Notes: generated by a model from the sequence alone, not told the origin. DNA of 64,000 bases from SB25 sp029560875 (GCA_035388225.1 DAOOPM010000021.1:1-64000); one strand, 5' to 3'; positions 41,720 through 51,683 are shown, counted from the stretch's first letter. A program made the numbers and translations.

Positions 41720-43723
41720 ATGGATAATAGTAAAAAGAAAAAAGATAACGACCCATTTTTTGGCGATGGTGAGAATAAGCCCAAAGCCCCAAAATTTAAT
41801 GTTTACTGGGTTTATATATTGATTATTGCAGGTATCATATTCCTGCAGTTTTTCTACTCTGGGAAAAATGCTGTGGTAACTTCATGGCAGGAGGTTAAAA
41901 ACCAAATGCTTGTCAATAAAGAGGTTCAGAAATTAGTGGTAATCCGGAATCAAGGGAAAGTTGAAGTTTATCTGAAAGAAGATAAACTCGAAAAATATAA
42001 GGATAGATTAGGCACAGGCATGAACTCTGTTCCTAAATCGGGTCCACATTTCACATTTACTATAGGTTCAATAGAAACCTTTGATAATCAGCTCAAGGAA
42101 GCCCAAACAGAAGTCAAGGAAGAAGAAAAAATCTATCCCGAGTATGTTGAACGCCCAAATTATTTCGCCGAAATCTTAACTTGGGTTCTTCCATTTGCAT
42201 TATTGATAGGCCTTTATGTCTTCATTTTCCGTAGAATGAGCAAGGGTGGAGGCCCTGGTGGTGCTGGTAACATCTTTAGCGTTGGTAAGTCAAAAGCCCA
42301 GCTTTTCGATAAGGAATCGAATGCAAAGATTGACTTTAAGGATGTTGCAGGTCTTGAGGAGGCAAAGGTTGAGGTTATGGAAATTGTTGAATTCCTCAAA
42401 AACCCAAAGAAATTTACTGATTTAGGCGGAAAAATACCAAAAGGTGCTCTGCTTGTTGGCCCTCCAGGTACTGGTAAAACATTACTTGCAAAAGCGGTTG
42501 CTGGCGAGGCAAACGTACCATTCTTTAGCATGTCGGGTTCCGATTTTGTGGAGATGTTTGTGGGTGTTGGGGCATCGCGTGTGCGCGATTTATTCCGCCA
42601 AGCCAAGGAAAAGGCTCCTTGTATTGTTTTCATTGACGAGATTGATGCTATTGGGCGTGCTCGTGGTAAGAATGCGAACTTCTCAGGAAATGATGAGCGC
42701 GAAAATACTTTGAACCAGTTGCTTACCGAAATGGATGGCTTCGGTTCTAATCAGGGAGTTATTATATTGGCTGCAACTAACCGTGCAGATATCCTAGATA
42801 GAGCATTGCTTCGTGCAGGTAGGTTCGACCGTCAAATTCATGTGGAATTACCTGACTATAAGGAACGACTTGAGATTTTTAAGGTACACCTTCGCCCAAT
42901 TAAACTTGAGGCAAGTTTCGATATAACTTTTCTTGCTAAGCAAACTCCAGGATTTTCTGGTGCCGACATAGCTAACGTTTGTAACGAGGCTGCTCTAATT
43001 GCTGCCCGTAAGAATAAACAGTCGGTTGAGAAACAGGATTTCCTCGATGCTATTGATAGAATTATTGGTGGTTTAGAGAAGAAGAACAAAATAATATCAA
43101 AAGAAGAAAAGAAAACAATTGCATACCACGAGGCTGGTCATGCTACAGTTAGTTGGTTGCTTGAGCATGCTAATCCATTACTTAAAGTTTCAATTATTCC
43201 TCGTGGACGCTCGTTGGGTGCAGCTTGGTACTTACCAGAGGAACGCCAAATAACAACCACTGAGCAACTTTTCGATGAGATGTGTGCCACTCTTGGTGGT
43301 CGTGCTGCTGAGGAGGTTGCCTTTGCTAAAATTTCTACAGGAGCGCTTAACGACCTTGAGCGAGTTACCAAGCAAGCCTACGCCATGATTGCATACTTTG
43401 GTATGGGTAAAACCGTTGGCAATATAAGTTATTACGACTCGTCGGGACAGAATGAGTATGCTTTTAGCAAGCCCTATAGTGAGAAAACTGCCGAGCAAAT
43501 TGATGTTGAGGTTAAGGGTTTGATTGATAGGGCTTATGAGAATGCAAAGCGTATTCTTGTTGAGAACCTTGAAGGACACACCAAATTAGCCGATTTATTA
43601 CTTGAACGCGAGGTTATATTTAGTGAGGATTTGGAGCAAATCTTTGGCCCTCGAAAAACTTTAAGTCGCGAGCAGGAGTTGGCCAAGGAGTTGGATGAGG
43701 AGTCGCATAAAAACGAAAACTAA
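41720..43723 (+). CDS. ftsH: ATP-dependent zinc metalloprotease FtsH
   Basis: 667-residue membrane AAA protease. TM1 (about 25-42), a periplasmic domain, TM2 (about 148-168), the AAA domain with Walker A GPPGTGKT at 247-254, and a metalloprotease with zinc motif HEAGH at 470-474. It degrades misfolded membrane proteins and short-lived regulators. The ATG at 41720 is preferred over an in-frame TTG two codons upstream. Confidence 0.97.
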   Translation: MDNSKKKKDNDPFFGDGENKPKAPKFNVYWVYILIIAGIIFLQFFYSGKNAVVTSWQEVKNQMLVNKEVQKLVVIRNQGKVEVYLKEDKLEKYKDRLGTGMNSVPKSGPHFTFTIGSIETFDNQLKEAQTEVKEEEKIYPEYVERPNYFAEILTWVLPFALLIGLYVFIFRRMSKGGGPGGAGNIFSVGKSKAQLFDKESNAKIDFKDVAGLEEAKVEVMEIVEFLKNPKKFTDLGGKIPKGALLVGPPGTGKTLLAKAVAGEANVPFFSMSGSDFVEMFVGVGASRVRDLFRQAKEKAPCIVFIDEIDAIGRARGKNANFSGNDERENTLNQLLTEMDGFGSNQGVIILAATNRADILDRALLRAGRFDRQIHVELPDYKERLEIFKVHLRPIKLEASFDITFLAKQTPGFSGADIANVCNEAALIAARKNKQSVEKQDFLDAIDRIIGGLEKKNKIISKEEKKTIAYHEAGHATVSWLLEHANPLLKVSIIPRGRSLGAAWYLPEERQITTTEQLFDEMCATLGGRAAEEVAFAKISTGALNDLERVTKQAYAMIAYFGMGKTVGNISYYDSSGQNEYAFSKPYSEKTAEQIDVEVKGLIDRAYENAKRILVENLEGHTKLADLLLEREVIFSEDLEQIFGPRKTLSREQELAKELDEESHKNEN

Positions 43724-43737
43724 ATCAACCTAAAGTT

Positions 43738-43941
43738 ATGGACGATAATTGGACAGTTGCTTACTCAACAAGTAAATCTTGGCAAGCCGAAATTGCTAAG
43801 CAGGTTTTGGAGGATAACGGAATTGCCGCAGTTATCATAAATAAGCAAGATTCTAGCTATCTATTTGGCGAGGCCGAAGTTTATGTAGATATTTGCAATT
43901 TGGAAAAAGCAAAAGAACTCACTAAAAATATCGATAATTGA
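43738..43941 (+). CDS. DUF2007 putative signal-transducing protein
   Basis: 67-residue cytosolic protein with a DUF2007 ferredoxin-like fold: WTVAYSTSKSWQAEIAKQVL, then a YLFGEAEVYVDICNLEKAKEL block. Some family members are described as signal-transducing, but no role is established. Its stop TGA overlaps the TTG start of cdsA, so translation is probably coupled. Confidence 0.8.
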   Translation: MDDNWTVAYSTSKSWQAEIAKQVLEDNGIAAVIINKQDSSYLFGEAEVYVDICNLEKAKELTKNIDN

Positions 43942-44765
43942 GCGAATTTCTTAAAAGGACCATAAGTGGAGTCCTGTTTGTAGTAACTGTTGTTGGGGCT
44001 ATTCTAATTAGCCACATCACCTTCTTTATTGTTTTTCTTGGATTGATGATTGCAAGTTTGTACGAGTTCTATATACTAGGGCTCAAAGCAAAAATCCGTC
44101 CGCAGGCTTTACTGGGAATTTTTCTTGGAGTGGCTCTTTTCGTTTGGTCGTACCTTTACTCTTCGGGCGAAATAGAACGGATTACTTTATTTGGTTTCAT
44201 TCCATTAATTGTAGGTGTTTTTATAGTGGAATTGTACAGGGCACAGCATAAGCCAATTCACAATATAGCCTATACCTTACTTGGGCTAATTTATATAGCA
44301 TTACCTTTTGCATTATTAAACTTTATTGTTATAAATGGCTCATCGTTTAAAATGACCTACGAGCCTAAAATTCTGCTAGGTATACTATTCCTTGTGTGGA
44401 GCAACGATACAGGCGCATATCTTTTTGGTGTAAGTATGGGTAAGCATAAGATGTTTCCTCGAATATCGCCCAAGAAGAGTTGGGAGGGCTTTGTTGGCGG
44501 AATAGTTGTAACTGCTTTAGTGGCTTGGTTTATTTCAGGGTTCTTTACGGAGATAAATTATAAGCATTGGCTTGTAATTGGTCTAATTTGCTCATTAATG
44601 GGTGTATTTGGCGATTTGGTTGAGTCAATGTTTAAGCGTAGCATTGGCGTAAAGGACTCGGGTAAATTCCTGCCTGGTCATGGTGGTTTGTTGGACAGAT
44701 TCGATGCATTAATAATGGTTATTCCAGTAGTTTATGCCTACTTGGAGGTTATGATGATTATATAA
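43938..44765 (+). CDS. cdsA: Phosphatidate cytidylyltransferase
   Basis: 275-residue multi-pass enzyme making CDP-diacylglycerol from phosphatidate and CTP. The C-terminal signature SWEGFVGG and GDLVESMFKRSIGVKDSGKFLPGHGGLLDRFD is intact. About eight membrane helices. The TTG start at 43938 overlaps the DUF2007 stop. It feeds the downstream psd in phospholipid synthesis; no pssA (CDP-diacylglycerol to phosphatidylserine) lies next to it. Confidence 0.94.
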   Translation: MSEFLKRTISGVLFVVTVVGAILISHITFFIVFLGLMIASLYEFYILGLKAKIRPQALLGIFLGVALFVWSYLYSSGEIERITLFGFIPLIVGVFIVELYRAQHKPIHNIAYTLLGLIYIALPFALLNFIVINGSSFKMTYEPKILLGILFLVWSNDTGAYLFGVSMGKHKMFPRISPKKSWEGFVGGIVVTALVAWFISGFFTEINYKHWLVIGLICSLMGVFGDLVESMFKRSIGVKDSGKFLPGHGGLLDRFDALIMVIPVVYAYLEVMMII

Positions 44766-44786
44766 CAATTAACAACTTTACAGTAA

Positions 44787-45446
44787 ATGAGAGTTCATAA
44801 GGAAGGTTATGCCATTTTGTTGGTGAGTTTTTTTGCACTTTTAGCACTTAATGTGTTAACATTTTTATTCAGTCATATTGCATTTTACATTGTATTATCT
44901 GCGTCAGTTTTGTTGATGATTTTCCTGCTTCGTTTTTTTAGAGTACCCAATAGGACTTTCCGTCAGGATTCCAATGTGGTTCTTGCACCTGCTGATGGTA
45001 AGGTTGTAACAATTGAGGAGGTTTACGAAGACGAATTCCTTAAAACCAAGTGTATTCAAGTGTCCGTATTTATGTCGGTTTGGAATGTACATATTAACTG
45101 GTTTCCCATTAAAGGGATAATTAAGTACTACAAGTATCACCCAGGCGAATATTTGGTGGCTTGGCATCCAAAATCATCAACCCACAACGAGAGAACCACC
45201 GTTGTTGTTGAACGTAACGATGGGGTATCAATCCTACTGCGCCAGATTGCAGGTGCTGTTGCCCGTAGAATTATATGCTATGCAAAAGAAGGTAATAGTG
45301 TAGAGCAATGCTCCGAAATGGGTTTCATTAGGTTTGGCTCAAGGGTTGACATCTTCTTACCTTTGGATTCAAAGGTTGAGGTTAAAATTGGACAGAAAAC
45401 CACTGGAAATAGCACCATAATTGCTACTATTCCTCAAAAAGCATAG
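44787..45446 (+). CDS. psd: Phosphatidylserine decarboxylase, short form
   Basis: 219-residue decarboxylase converting phosphatidylserine to phosphatidylethanolamine. An N-terminal hydrophobic pair (about 8-48) anchors it. The self-cleavage site is G184-S185 in FGSRVDIFLP; Ser185 becomes the pyruvoyl group. VWNVHINWFPIKG and the APADGKV motif are conserved. It starts 21 bp after cdsA. A convergent lipoprotein gene follows almost immediately. Confidence 0.93.
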   Translation: MRVHKEGYAILLVSFFALLALNVLTFLFSHIAFYIVLSASVLLMIFLLRFFRVPNRTFRQDSNVVLAPADGKVVTIEEVYEDEFLKTKCIQVSVFMSVWNVHINWFPIKGIIKYYKYHPGEYLVAWHPKSSTHNERTTVVVERNDGVSILLRQIAGAVARRIICYAKEGNSVEQCSEMGFIRFGSRVDIFLPLDSKVEVKIGQKTTGNSTIIATIPQKA

Positions 45447-45447
45447 T

Positions 45448-45966
45448 TTAATCGTAATACGATTCAAATTTTATCTTCTTCAACTTTCCTTTTTTAAAGA
45501 TAAAAGTGAAGGTTCTATCTTTACCCTGGGTCGATAACTTTACAGTATCGGCCTCAGTTTTTTTAATGCCTTCAATTGCATTGAAGAGTTGTTCTCTACT
45601 CATGCCCGTAGTAATGCCATTGATGAGTTTTATTTGTGAATCGGCAATAGACCCGGCCATTAGTATCTCCTTGTTAAAGTTCGATTTATACACAAAAATC
45701 TCACTTTGCTTATATATAAACTGGTAAATGGTGTCGGTTTTTGATGGGTAGTGTACATTCTTTCTGGCAAGTTTTCGGATTTTGGTTCCGTCAGGTAAGG
45801 CTTTATTGAACGATGCTATACTCTCATCGTGGTTAAAAGGAGAGGTAAGGAATTTCTCAGATATAATTGGCTTAATATCTTTTGTTACATTCTTTGTGCT
45901 TTTGCAACCTACTATGACAAGCGAAATAAGAGTAAGTGTTGACAGGACAATTTTTATATTGTTCAT
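45448..45966 (-). CDS. Hypothetical lipoprotein
   Basis: 172-residue protein with a lipobox Cys at about residue 21 (LISLVIVGC). The mature part has no family I recognise: alternating beta strands, a TGMSREQLFNAIEG helix, and a terminal FTFIFKKGKLKKIKFESY. A TAAATTTG -7 box is present at 45993-46000 on the minus strand. The tail-to-tail gap with psd is 1 bp, with no terminator. Confidence 0.7.
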   Translation of the reverse strand: MNNIKIVLSTLTLISLVIVGCKSTKNVTKDIKPIISEKFLTSPFNHDESIASFNKALPDGTKIRKLARKNVHYPSKTDTIYQFIYKQSEIFVYKSNFNKEILMAGSIADSQIKLINGITTGMSREQLFNAIEGIKKTEADTVKLSTQGKDRTFTFIFKKGKLKKIKFESYYD

Positions 45967-46094
45967 GATGTGTATTTGTTAAGTGATTTATACAAATTTA
46001 TGTTTTTATAGAAAAATCGACCTGAAAACTTCTTTAAAATAATGGCAATGATTTATTTTTTTATAACTTGGTATAGAAACTTTCCTGGTAATTT

Positions 46095-48374
46095 ATGAAA
46101 CGCATTCTGCCACTTTTTGTTTTACTGTTTTTTGTACTAAGCGCTAATGCGGCTGATAAAAAGCGAATTTTACTCATTAATTCCTACCACACTAACTTAA
46201 GTTGGACCGATAGTTTATACTATGGTTTTAATAAAACTCTGAAAGCAGGCGATGTAAAAGCAGAGATTTATATTGAAAACCTGGATTTTAAAAGAATTCG
46301 TAATACTAATTATATTGGTAAGTTTACAGAGTTTATAGTTGCCAAGTATGTTCCTCAGGGTATCGACCTTATTTTAGTTACCGATAATGATGCGTTTAAC
46401 TATGTAAAGCAGCTTAAGGAGAATTCATTTATCGATGTTCCTGTTATTTTTTGCGGAGTAAATAATATTTATTCATTTCCGGAGAATTTTGCGGGTATAA
46501 TAGAGGAGGTTGATGTAACAAAAAACATCGACTTGATTGCAAGCTTGCATCCTCAATTAAAGACCCTATACTGTGTTGTTGACCAAACAACAACGGGCGT
46601 AATTTTTGAGAAAACCATTAATGAAATAGTATCGCGAAGAAAATACAGTTTTAACATAAATGTCTTGACCAACCTAACTATACACGAATTAATTGCCAAA
46701 ATTGGGCAAATAGATGGCAATTCTGTAATACTGTTTCTCCTTTATAATCAGGACAAGGATGGAGTTTATTTAACTTATGAGGACGTACTCGATTCGGTTT
46801 CAATTCATTCAAAAGTCCCAATTTATGGTACTTGGGGTTTCTACCTTGAGCATGGAATTATTGGCGGTAATATTATATCGGGGCGTGAGCACGGAATGCA
46901 GGCCGGCGAGATGGTTGTTCGGTTGTTCAATGGTGTGCCAATAAGTGAATTGGGAACTAAATTTGGGAATTCCAAATATGTTTTTGATTATACCTATATG
47001 AAGAAACATAATATTGGACTGTCGCAAGTTCCTCGTGGGGCAGTGGTCCTTAATAATCCTTTCCTTTATTTGAAAAAGAATAAAGCCGAAATAATTTTCA
47101 TTCTTACAATATTTGTCATTTTGGTTGTTATTATCTACCTGCTATTAGTCATCAATAAAAGCAGGAACAAGTTAATAGAGATTCATAAATCATTCAATCA
47201 GGAGTTAAAGGAGAAAAATCAACAAATAGCAGAGAGTCTGCGAAAGGCAGAGGAGGCTAATAGTCTTAAAAGTGCTTTTCTTGCCAATATGAGTCATGAG
47301 ATTCGTACCCCAATGAATGCTATTATGGGCTTTTCAAAGTTAATTTTATTGCGTAAGGAACAACCAAAGCAAGAATTTGAAAACTTTTTGAATATCATTA
47401 TTGACAACTCGCAGAAACTACTGAATTTAATAAATGATATTATAGATATTTCCAAGATTGAGGTTAATCAGTTGAATTTTAATCTTCGAGAATTTAACTT
47501 GGTTGATATTCTTAAAAACTGCTACAATAATGCCGAGGTGGAGCGAATAAGGCTGGAAAAGAACGATTTGGAGTTAAATTTTACTTTCACTTCGGGCGAT
47601 TCTCAATTGTTTTTGATATCGGATCCAGATAGGATTCAGCAGGTTGTTATGAATCTTTTGAATAATGCTTTAAAGTTTACTGAAAAGGGCTCAATTACTT
47701 TAAAGTACGAACATAATGACGATTGGGTGGATGTTCAGGTTCAGGATACTGGGGTAGGGATTGAAACACAAGATATTGATGTGATTTTTGATAGGTTTAG
47801 GCAGGTTGAGAATGTTCTAACCAGAAAATATGGTGGTTCTGGCCTTGGCCTTTCAATTTGTAAGGGTATAATTACTGGATTAGGCGGTGAAATTGGAGTG
47901 AATTCTGAGGTAGGTAAAGGTTCTACATTCTGGTTTAGGATTCCTTATAACCAGCCACAGAGCAGGGGCAAAGTTAATTCGGGAAATTCTGAACTTAGAA
48001 TTTCACAGTTGCAGAACAAAACAATACTAATTGTTGAGGATAATTTTATTTCGACAAGACTTTTAGAGGAAACTCTAAAGCATACAAAGGCTAAGTTGAT
48101 TTTAACTGGAAATGCAGAGGAAGCCATTGAAATATGTAAAGGAAATACTAGTATTAACCTTATTTTAATGGATATTCAATTACCTGGCATGGATGGTTAC
48201 GAGGCTACACGAATTATTAAACAGATTCGGCCAAATCTTCCTATAATTGCCCAAACAGCCAATGCCATGAGCAACGAGAAGGAGAAGGCAATTCAGATGG
48301 GATGCGACGACTACGTTTCGAAGCCTTATGACCTCGATTATCTTATGCGAAGCATTGAACGATTGGTGAATTAA
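46095..48374 (+). CDS. Hybrid histidine kinase with periplasmic ABC-type binding domain
   Basis: 759 residues. Signal 1-20, then a periplasmic substrate-binding-like domain (about 24-310, with ILLINSYHTNLSWTDSLYYGF). A TM (about 332-354) leads to a coiled coil and HisKA with His401 in MSHEIRTPMN, a HATPase domain (DTGVGIETQD and GSGLGLSICKG), and a receiver with phospho-acceptor Asp693 in LMDIQLPGMDGYE. The fused binding domain suggests direct ligand sensing. No DNA-binding response regulator is adjacent. Confidence 0.93.
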   Translation: MKRILPLFVLLFFVLSANAADKKRILLINSYHTNLSWTDSLYYGFNKTLKAGDVKAEIYIENLDFKRIRNTNYIGKFTEFIVAKYVPQGIDLILVTDNDAFNYVKQLKENSFIDVPVIFCGVNNIYSFPENFAGIIEEVDVTKNIDLIASLHPQLKTLYCVVDQTTTGVIFEKTINEIVSRRKYSFNINVLTNLTIHELIAKIGQIDGNSVILFLLYNQDKDGVYLTYEDVLDSVSIHSKVPIYGTWGFYLEHGIIGGNIISGREHGMQAGEMVVRLFNGVPISELGTKFGNSKYVFDYTYMKKHNIGLSQVPRGAVVLNNPFLYLKKNKAEIIFILTIFVILVVIIYLLLVINKSRNKLIEIHKSFNQELKEKNQQIAESLRKAEEANSLKSAFLANMSHEIRTPMNAIMGFSKLILLRKEQPKQEFENFLNIIIDNSQKLLNLINDIIDISKIEVNQLNFNLREFNLVDILKNCYNNAEVERIRLEKNDLELNFTFTSGDSQLFLISDPDRIQQVVMNLLNNALKFTEKGSITLKYEHNDDWVDVQVQDTGVGIETQDIDVIFDRFRQVENVLTRKYGGSGLGLSICKGIITGLGGEIGVNSEVGKGSTFWFRIPYNQPQSRGKVNSGNSELRISQLQNKTILIVEDNFISTRLLEETLKHTKAKLILTGNAEEAIEICKGNTSINLILMDIQLPGMDGYEATRIIKQIRPNLPIIAQTANAMSNEKEKAIQMGCDDYVSKPYDLDYLMRSIERLVN

Positions 48375-49294
48375 AGGAAGAAGGTTATAACCCCAATCAC
48401 TGTAATCACAGCACCAATCATCTCTTTAAAGTTTACCTTCTCTTTAAATATCAGTACCGATGGGGCAATTATAAGAACTGGCACAATGGACATAAGTGCC
48501 GATGCTACTCCCGTGGTTGTATAACGAACTGCTAATAGCGAGAACGATACCCCCAAGAATGGTCCAAAGAATGCTCCGACGGATAGTCGTTTCATGGCTT
48601 TGCCATTTTTTAAGGCCGAAAATAGCATGTTCCATTTGTTTAGGAATAGAAAGATTAGCGCAAATCCAACTACACCTGTAATAACTCTAATTTGAACCGA
48701 TGCAACAACGTCGTATGTTTGCATACCAAATTTGCTTAGCACCAAACCTCCCGCTTGTCCTAATGCCCCGCCAAAAGCCAAAAGTAAACCTCCAATTGGG
48801 TAGTTTAGTTTTATTTTACGGCCATTTCCGTTTCCATTCTCATCAGGTATTTCGCGCTTTAGAATTACAAGGGCAATTCCAATAAATATCAATACCATAC
48901 CAATCCCCTGTTTTCCAGTTAGTGTTTCCCCCATGGTAAACCAGCCAATAGCAGCAGCCATTGGAGGTGCTAACGACATAATTAACATCGATATACGTGC
49001 GTTAAGCACTACGTACGATTGGAAAAGGAATAAATCGCCAAGCACAAATCCCACCAATCCTGAAATTGAGAGCCAAATCCACTGATGTGTTCCCGCATCG
49101 GTGGGAAATGGAACACCACGTACCGCCCAAGCGTAAAGACTTAAGAAAATAAATGCGGCAAAAAGCCTTATAAGATTAACAGAAAGCGAACCTACTTTAC
49201 GGCTGGCTGACTCAAATGCTAATGCTGTAATAGTCCAAAATACGGCTGTGAGCAGTGCAGCCAATTCTCCAGGATAGTTGCTAATAAAGTTCAT
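48371..49294 (-). CDS. EamA-family drug/metabolite transporter
   Basis: 307 residues with ten hydrophobic segments arranged as two five-helix EamA repeats (about 8-140 and 165-305), the second ending in APSVLIFKEKVNFKEMIGAVI. Likely an exporter of small metabolites; the substrate is unknown. The stop overlaps the hybrid kinase stop by 4 bp (convergent). A TAGGTTTG -7 box is at 49329-49336 on the minus strand. Confidence 0.92.
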   Translation of the reverse strand: MNFISNYPGELAALLTAVFWTITALAFESASRKVGSLSVNLIRLFAAFIFLSLYAWAVRGVPFPTDAGTHQWIWLSISGLVGFVLGDLFLFQSYVVLNARISMLIMSLAPPMAAAIGWFTMGETLTGKQGIGMVLIFIGIALVILKREIPDENGNGNGRKIKLNYPIGGLLLAFGGALGQAGGLVLSKFGMQTYDVVASVQIRVITGVVGFALIFLFLNKWNMLFSALKNGKAMKRLSVGAFFGPFLGVSFSLLAVRYTTTGVASALMSIVPVLIIAPSVLIFKEKVNFKEMIGAVITVIGVITFFL

Positions 49295-49418
49295 CCGTTT
49301 AATTTTTAAACATTGGTTTGAGCGAATGCAAACCTAAAGGTTTAATTGGAAAATAAAAAGTTGATGACTGGGTAGATTGAGTTACTAAGGTGTCACAAAT
49401 TTTTCTGCAGTTATACTC

Positions 49419-49449
49419 TTTGATAATTCCATTAATTGCACTAGGTTTG
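49419..49449 (+). promoter_or_regulatory. Promoter of the AI-2E-family gene
   Basis: TTTG (49419-49422), a 19-bp spacer and TAGGTTTG (49442-49449) match the consensus, 17 bp before the ATG at 49467. Confidence 0.65.
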
Positions 49450-49466
49450 ATAAAATTTTCATTGGT

Positions 49467-50570
49467 ATGAACCAATTAGTAAGGTATATAATAATTGGAG
49501 CAATTGTGGCCGTTGTGGGCTTTTTGCTTTGGTATTTCTCTTCAATAGTTGCTTACATCTTAATATCCGCAGTTTTTAGCCTAATGGGCAAGCCAATTGT
49601 CGATGGAATTAGCCGAATTAAAATTAAGGGTTGGAGCCCACCCCGATTCGTAGGTGCAACAGTTGCCTTGGTCGGAATCTGGCTCCTTTTCATAGTTTTT
49701 TTTAGGGTGATGATTCCTTTGGTTGTGAATCAGTTTAATGAGTTGGGCTCTGTTGATGTTCAAGCCATGGTAGATAGTTTTTCTCAACCACTGGATGAGT
49801 TGCAGACATTTATTCACCAGTATCTTCCCTCAAGCGCTAAGGATTTCTCTTTGAAGGAATTTGTAACTAATAAAATTACCAATGTTTTTAGTGTTTCAAT
49901 GGTGGCAAGTTTCTTTAGCTCTACGGCCAATTTAATTATGAATCTTTTTGTTGCGTTATTTTCTGTCTCATTTATTACTTTCTTCTTTTTAAAGGACGAT
50001 ACGCTGTTTTATAAAGGCATAATAATATTATTTCCAGAGAAGTACGAGGGGCAGCTTAGCAGAGCTTTATCGAGTATCAATGTTTTACTGAGACGATATT
50101 TTGTTGGGATTCTTATTGAGAGTACCGCAATAATGACCCTCGATACGATAGGATTAACTCTTATTGGAATAAAGTTCGAAACCGCAATTGTTGTTGGTCT
50201 TATTGCTGGAATTCTGAATGTGGTGCCCTATGTTGGGCCATTGGTTGGAACTATTATAGGGACTCTTATTGGCCTTGCAACGAATTTGGACGTGGCACTA
50301 ACAGCTCAACTGCTTCCGCTTACAATATGGATGTTGGTAGTGTTTCTTACAACTCAATTGATTGATAATGTTGTGTTCCAGCCACTAATTTATGGTAACA
50401 GCGTTAAAGCGCATCCGCTAGAGATATTTATAGTATTGCTTATTGCCGGAAGTGTTGCTGGAATTCTTGGAATGTTGTTGGCAATTCCTTGCTATACGGT
50501 TATAAGGGTTTTTGCAAAGGAATTTTTCAATAACTTTAGAGTTGTTCAAAAATTAACTGAGAAGATTTAA
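49467..50570 (+). CDS. AI-2E (YdiK/PerM)-family transporter
   Basis: 367-residue membrane protein of the AI-2 exporter-like/PerM family, with about eight helices. The family hallmark is GILNVVPYVGPLVGTIIGTLIGL, followed by FQPLIYGNSVKAHPLEIFIVLL and the terminal GMLLAIPCYTVIRVFAKE. Substrates in this superfamily vary, so AI-2 export should not be assumed. It has a good promoter and is followed 46 bp later by the T9SS cargo gene. Confidence 0.92.
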   Translation: MNQLVRYIIIGAIVAVVGFLLWYFSSIVAYILISAVFSLMGKPIVDGISRIKIKGWSPPRFVGATVALVGIWLLFIVFFRVMIPLVVNQFNELGSVDVQAMVDSFSQPLDELQTFIHQYLPSSAKDFSLKEFVTNKITNVFSVSMVASFFSSTANLIMNLFVALFSVSFITFFFLKDDTLFYKGIIILFPEKYEGQLSRALSSINVLLRRYFVGILIESTAIMTLDTIGLTLIGIKFETAIVVGLIAGILNVVPYVGPLVGTIIGTLIGLATNLDVALTAQLLPLTIWMLVVFLTTQLIDNVVFQPLIYGNSVKAHPLEIFIVLLIAGSVAGILGMLLAIPCYTVIRVFAKEFFNNFRVVQKLTEKI

Positions 50571-50616
50571 AAGTCTAAATGGCTTTTGTTTATATTTACA
50601 ATAAAATTGATTTGCA

Positions 50617-51243
50617 ATGAGCAGGACTTTATTTACCAAGATATCTTTTGTTGTATTGTTGATGTTTGCAGCAAGCATTAACACTGTTTATTCGCAGGTA
50701 AATACATCGGACAACAATGCTTTTTCATGGATATTTGAGAAAAGCATGGATTCTTCTGAAGCATCAATTCGCTTTATTCCTAATGATGAAGTTGACGTTG
50801 TTGAGTGGAGTTTTAGCGATAGTAGATTATCTAGTGATAAAAGTCCCGTATTGTCATTCAACAAAAAAAGTCAAAATAGGGTTGTTGCAACTTTATCCTA
50901 TTCAAAAAATGGTGAAAATTTCAAGGAAACAAAATCAATTATACTATCAACCGCTCTTAAGGCTGAACTTACCGATATTCCAAATGTTTTTTCGCCTAAT
51001 GGAGACTCAGTAAACGACGAATTTACTTTTACTGCGGCAGGAACTCCTCGTTTTGTTCTTAGGATTATGTCGCGTTCAGGTGCTTTGCTCTACGAGCACG
51101 AGTCCGATGTAGTTCGCTGGGATGGTAGGAATGAGCAAGGTAACGAATTGGCTGAGGGAATATACTACTACATTATCGAGGATTTAACAAACACCTATGA
51201 GCCTGCCACAGGCTTTGTGTATTTGTTTAGAGGCAAGAAATAA
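50617..51243 (+). CDS. Minimal T9SS cargo with type-B sorting domain
   Basis: 208 residues with signal peptide 1-25. A small PKD-like segment (about 45-110, VDVVEWSFSDSRLSS) is followed by the gliding motility-associated C-terminal domain: FSPNGDSVNDEFTF, WDGRNEQGNELAEGIYYYIIED and a terminal FVYLFRGKK. Such type-B domains route proteins through the type IX system, of which PorQ is in this window. The cargo portion is only about 100 residues, and the mature function is unknown. Confidence 0.85.
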   Translation: MSRTLFTKISFVVLLMFAASINTVYSQVNTSDNNAFSWIFEKSMDSSEASIRFIPNDEVDVVEWSFSDSRLSSDKSPVLSFNKKSQNRVVATLSYSKNGENFKETKSIILSTALKAELTDIPNVFSPNGDSVNDEFTFTAAGTPRFVLRIMSRSGALLYEHESDVVRWDGRNEQGNELAEGIYYYIIEDLTNTYEPATGFVYLFRGKK

Positions 51244-51681
51244 TCAGGATAGTTTCTTTACAAATTTAAGGTGTGTGTTCTGATAGCCCAAGCGGAAATA
51301 GAATTCTTGTGCTCTTTTGCGGAAGACTTTTGTGGTTAATTCAATCTCCTCAAGCCCTAATTCCTTGGCAATTCTCTCGGCCTCTTGCATTAATGCTGTT
51401 CCAATGCCCATTGAACGATACTCGCTAAAAACATTCAACTCCTGCAACTCGCAGGTTGGCTTTGAGTGGTGAAGTATGCGCTGAACATGGATACTCAAAA
51501 ATCCAACCACTGTTTCATTGTACTCTGCTATTAAATACAATATCTCCGCGTTCCTGATATTTGCGTTATATATCGACTTAAAGGCCTCAAAATCCAATTT
51601 GGTATCTTCCAAATCGCAGATTAATTCGTAAACTATGTTCAAATCCCTCAATTCTGATGGCCTGATTTCAATATCATTCAT
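51244..51681 (-). CDS. GNAT acetyltransferase
   Basis: 145-residue single-domain N-acetyltransferase with acetyl-CoA loop YRSMGIGTALM and IELTTKVFRKRAQEFYFRLGYQ near the end. Substrate unknown. It starts 2 bp after the methyltransferase stop in the leftward ATPase-methyltransferase-GNAT series, and its stop abuts the convergent T9SS cargo stop. Confidence 0.9.
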   Translation of the reverse strand: MNDIEIRPSELRDLNIVYELICDLEDTKLDFEAFKSIYNANIRNAEILYLIAEYNETVVGFLSIHVQRILHHSKPTCELQELNVFSEYRSMGIGTALMQEAERIAKELGLEEIELTTKVFRKRAQEFYFRLGYQNTHLKFVKKLS

Positions 51682-51683
51682 CG

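Noticed and set aside
42214..42633. 139-codon minus-strand frame
   Set aside because: It is antisense to the ATPase core of ftsH and has no coherent composition.
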